From NCBI GenBank assembly GCA_937928015.1, contig CALFXA010000212.1, positions 1 through 6,822 of the forward strand: 6,822 bases of DNA, written 5' to 3'. Position 1 is the first letter of the stretch; each line of letters opens with the position of its first letter. Origin of the DNA: an uncultured Anaerolineales bacterium. Its GTDB lineage: Bacteria; Chloroflexota; Anaerolineae; Anaerolineales; Villigracilaceae. The notes below the pieces were generated by a model. That model saw nothing but the letters and a program-made list of their open reading frames with translations, was not told the DNA's origin and made no database searches. Below, piece after piece: positions 5,460 to 6,822 of this stretch. The translations under genes and the position numbers were made by a program.

Positions 5460-6317
5460 CTATTTGCTGAAGAATTCGATCATCCACTGGCTGACATCGG
5501 CTGCGCGGTCGTGCTGGACCCAGTGCGTGGCATCCTCGAAGAAGACCAGTTTGCCGTCGTCGCAGAAGTCGATGCTGGGGCGGGCCATCCAACGCGCCAG
5601 GGCCACATCCTGCACGCCCCACATCATCAGGGTGGGAATTCGCACACGCGGACTCTCGGGCATGTCGGGTGGATGACGCAGGATGGCGCGATACCAGTTG
5701 ACCATGCCCGTCAACGCGCCAGGCTGGCCCCAGGCTTTTCGATACTCGACCAGGTCGTCGGCGTTGAAGGTATCCGCATGTCCGCTGACGTGTAGCAGGC
5801 GTTCCAGCCCTGCAGCGTGTCTCGCGCCGAGCGCCGCCTCAGGAATCCACGGCAGTTGGAAGAAGCCGATGTACCATGACTTCAACATCTGGCGCGGATC
5901 GCGTCGCACCGTGTTCGACATCACCGTAGGATGCGGCACGTTCAAAATGGCCAGCTTGTGGAACCTCTCCGCGCGGGCGATGGCCAGAGTCCAGGCTACG
6001 GCGGCGCCCCAGTCGTGGCCCGCCAGATAGGCTTTATCGTGGCCGAGCGCATCCAGCAGGCCCGTGATGTCGGCGGTCAGTTCGACCAGCGAATAAGCCT
6101 TCACGCCCTTGGGCTTGTCACTCAGGTTATATCCGCGCTGGTCAGGGACGATCACGCGAAAGCCCGCTTCCGCCAGAGCGGTCATCTGTTTTTTCCACCC
6201 GTACCAAAACTCGGGGAAGCCGTGCAGCAGCACGACGGGCTTGCCGTCCTGCGGCCCTGCCTGCATGACGTGCAAGCGGATGCCGTTGGTCTGGATCCAT
6301 GATTCTTCGATGTTCAT
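5460..6317 (-). CDS. Alpha/beta hydrolase, epoxide-hydrolase-like
   Basis: The 285-residue protein has the alpha/beta hydrolase core with a cap domain. Motifs are LLHGFPEFW (30-38, oxyanion HGxP), PDQRGYNLSDKP (58-69), GHDWGA (100-105) with nucleophile D102, NVPHP (126-130), QLPWIPE (154-160), WGVQD (233-237) with probable acid D237, and THWVQHD (264-270) with base H265. Cap tyrosines at Y149 and Y209 (WYRA) fit the ring-opening tyrosines of epoxide hydrolases. An Asp nucleophile excludes ordinary esterases. Haloalkane dehalogenase or fluoroacetate dehalogenase is the main alternative, but the paired tyrosines favour epoxide hydrolase. It has no signal peptide and is probably cytoplasmic. The ribosome binding site is weak (AAAGAGA). 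The gene follows the M1 peptidase by 49 nt, so the two may be co-transcribed, and it ends at its own terminator. Confidence 0.9.
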   Translation of the reverse strand: MNIEESWIQTNGIRLHVMQAGPQDGKPVVLLHGFPEFWYGWKKQMTALAEAGFRVIVPDQRGYNLSDKPKGVKAYSLVELTADITGLLDALGHDKAYLAGHDWGAAVAWTLAIARAERFHKLAILNVPHPTVMSNTVRRDPRQMLKSWYIGFFQLPWIPEAALGARHAAGLERLLHVSGHADTFNADDLVEYRKAWGQPGALTGMVNWYRAILRHPPDMPESPRVRIPTLMMWGVQDVALARWMARPSIDFCDDGKLVFFEDATHWVQHDRAADVSQWMIEFFSK

Positions 6318-6337
6318 CTTGTCTCTTTCGATGTTGA

Positions 6338-6358
6338 GGCGCGGACTTCTGCCGCGCC
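6338..6358. repeat. GC-rich hairpin between the peptidase and the hydrolase
   Basis: A perfect 7-bp stem (6338-6344 with 6352-6358) with a 7-nt loop begins 8 nt after the peptidase stop. There is no U tract. Size, GC content and position after a stop codon resemble the hairpin at 3881-3899. Confidence 0.45.
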
Positions 6359-6366
6359 CCGGAATA

Positions 6367-6822
6367 TCAGTACGACCCCTGAAAATAGGCGTTGATCAAG
6401 TCCGTGAGGTCGGCATTGGTGTCCTGTCGCAGGACGGCGAAGAAGTCGGCCGTGGTGGCGCGTCCGTGCGAGTAACGGGCCACGTAATCGCGCAGGAAGC
6501 GGTAGAACGCGTCGTCGCCCATGCGCGTATTCAGGTCGTACAGGAAGTTCGCGCCGTTGAGGTACACCGCGTTGACGTAGGAGCGGAAGGAGGTGTGCTG
6601 ATACACCGACGTGTCCACCCAGCCGCTCGGTCCGTAATAGTTTACGCGGAAGTTCCACCACCAATTGTTGTAGCTGGGAAAGTTATAGGAGTAGAACGTG
6701 TTCTCACTGTAGGTCGCCAGCGACTCGTCCAGCCAGGGCTCCATGGCCTGGTCACTGCCGACGAGGCCAAACCACCAGTTATGTGCGATCTCGTGCACGC
6801 CGATGCTGATCAGGTTGCTTTT
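6367..6822 (-). CDS. M1-family (gluzincin) zinc metallopeptidase, C-terminal part (5' end outside window)
   Basis: The last 151 residues are visible; the gene enters from the right edge. The zinc site is complete: HEIAH followed by exactly 18 residues and then the Glu of WLDES. The zinc ligands are thus the two His (codons near 6795 and 6783) and the Glu (near 6726), with the catalytic Glu in HEIAH. HNWWFG after the motif is typical of M1 aminopeptidases. A later VYLNGANFL segment supplies the likely catalytic Tyr, and GDDAFYRFLRDY followed by TADFFAVL matches the end of the M1 catalytic domain. The protein stops soon after this with no long C-terminal helical domain, so it is the short form of M1. 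The N-terminal domain, any signal peptide and the exopeptidase GxMEN motif are not in view. A run of Tyr/Trp/Asn residues follows the zinc site. It is probably extracytoplasmic, but that cannot be seen here. Confidence 0.88.
   Translation of the reverse strand, partial: KSNLISIGVHEIAHNWWFGLVGSDQAMEPWLDESLATYSENTFYSYNFPSYNNWWWNFRVNYYGPSGWVDTSVYQHTSFRSYVNAVYLNGANFLYDLNTRMGDDAFYRFLRDYVARYSHGRATTADFFAVLRQDTNADLTDLINAYFQGSY

Noticed and set aside
6314..6664. Arg-rich minus-strand frame overlapping the M1 peptidase end
   Set aside because: It is a shifted frame of the peptidase, which has an exact HEXXH-X18-E zinc site and matching downstream motifs.

Overview
The window is 6.8 kb of compact bacterial chromosome with GC-rich coding sequence. 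It holds nine protein genes, two of them cut by the window edges. I see no rRNA, tRNA, CRISPR array, insertion sequence or phage gene. The gene content (EamA exporter, stand-alone pyrimidine reductase, M1-type peptidase, N-terminally extended GTP cyclohydrolase II) and the style would fit a Chloroflexota/Anaerolineae genome. That assignment is an impression, because no phylogenetic marker is present.

Layout from left to right. At the left edge a GH25 lysozyme-like protein runs leftward with its 3' end missing. It starts with a poly-lysine tail and carries Ser where the family's first active-site Asp is expected. A 159-bp AT-rich divergent region follows, with two well-formed back-to-back sigma70-type promoters. 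The rightward promoter drives an endonuclease/exonuclease/phosphatase (EEP) family protein at 485-1465. That gene converges on an EamA/DMT transporter (2392-1538, minus), with a 12-bp hairpin between them.

Everything from 2392 to the right edge is on the minus strand. The central operon, in transcription order, is a YgiD-like extradiol dioxygenase (5357-4584), a reductase of the RibD C-terminal type (4577-3900), GTP cyclohydrolase II RibA (3866-3108) and an atypical short-chain dehydrogenase (3115-2447). Junctions are 6 nt, 33 nt and an 8-nt overlap. The operon closes with a classic rho-independent terminator (2441-2413). Upstream of it are an 18-bp palindrome next to the dioxygenase ribosome binding site and the terminator of the preceding gene. 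That preceding unit is the 3' part of an M1-type (HEXXH-X18-E) zinc aminopeptidase, cut by the right edge, followed 49 nt later by an epoxide-hydrolase-like alpha/beta hydrolase (6317-5460).

Functionally, RibA and the reductase supply two early steps of riboflavin synthesis (or of another GTP-derived pyrimidine/pteridine pathway). The dioxygenase and the SDR are co-transcribed redox enzymes of unknown substrate. The other genes look like ordinary independent transcription units. I found no clear new defence or mobile system. The points most worth a second look are the altered GH25 active site with its poly-lysine tail, the Cys/His-rich N-terminal extension of RibA, the odd operon composition, the palindrome at its head, and the probably leaderless transporter promoter placed just behind a strong terminator.
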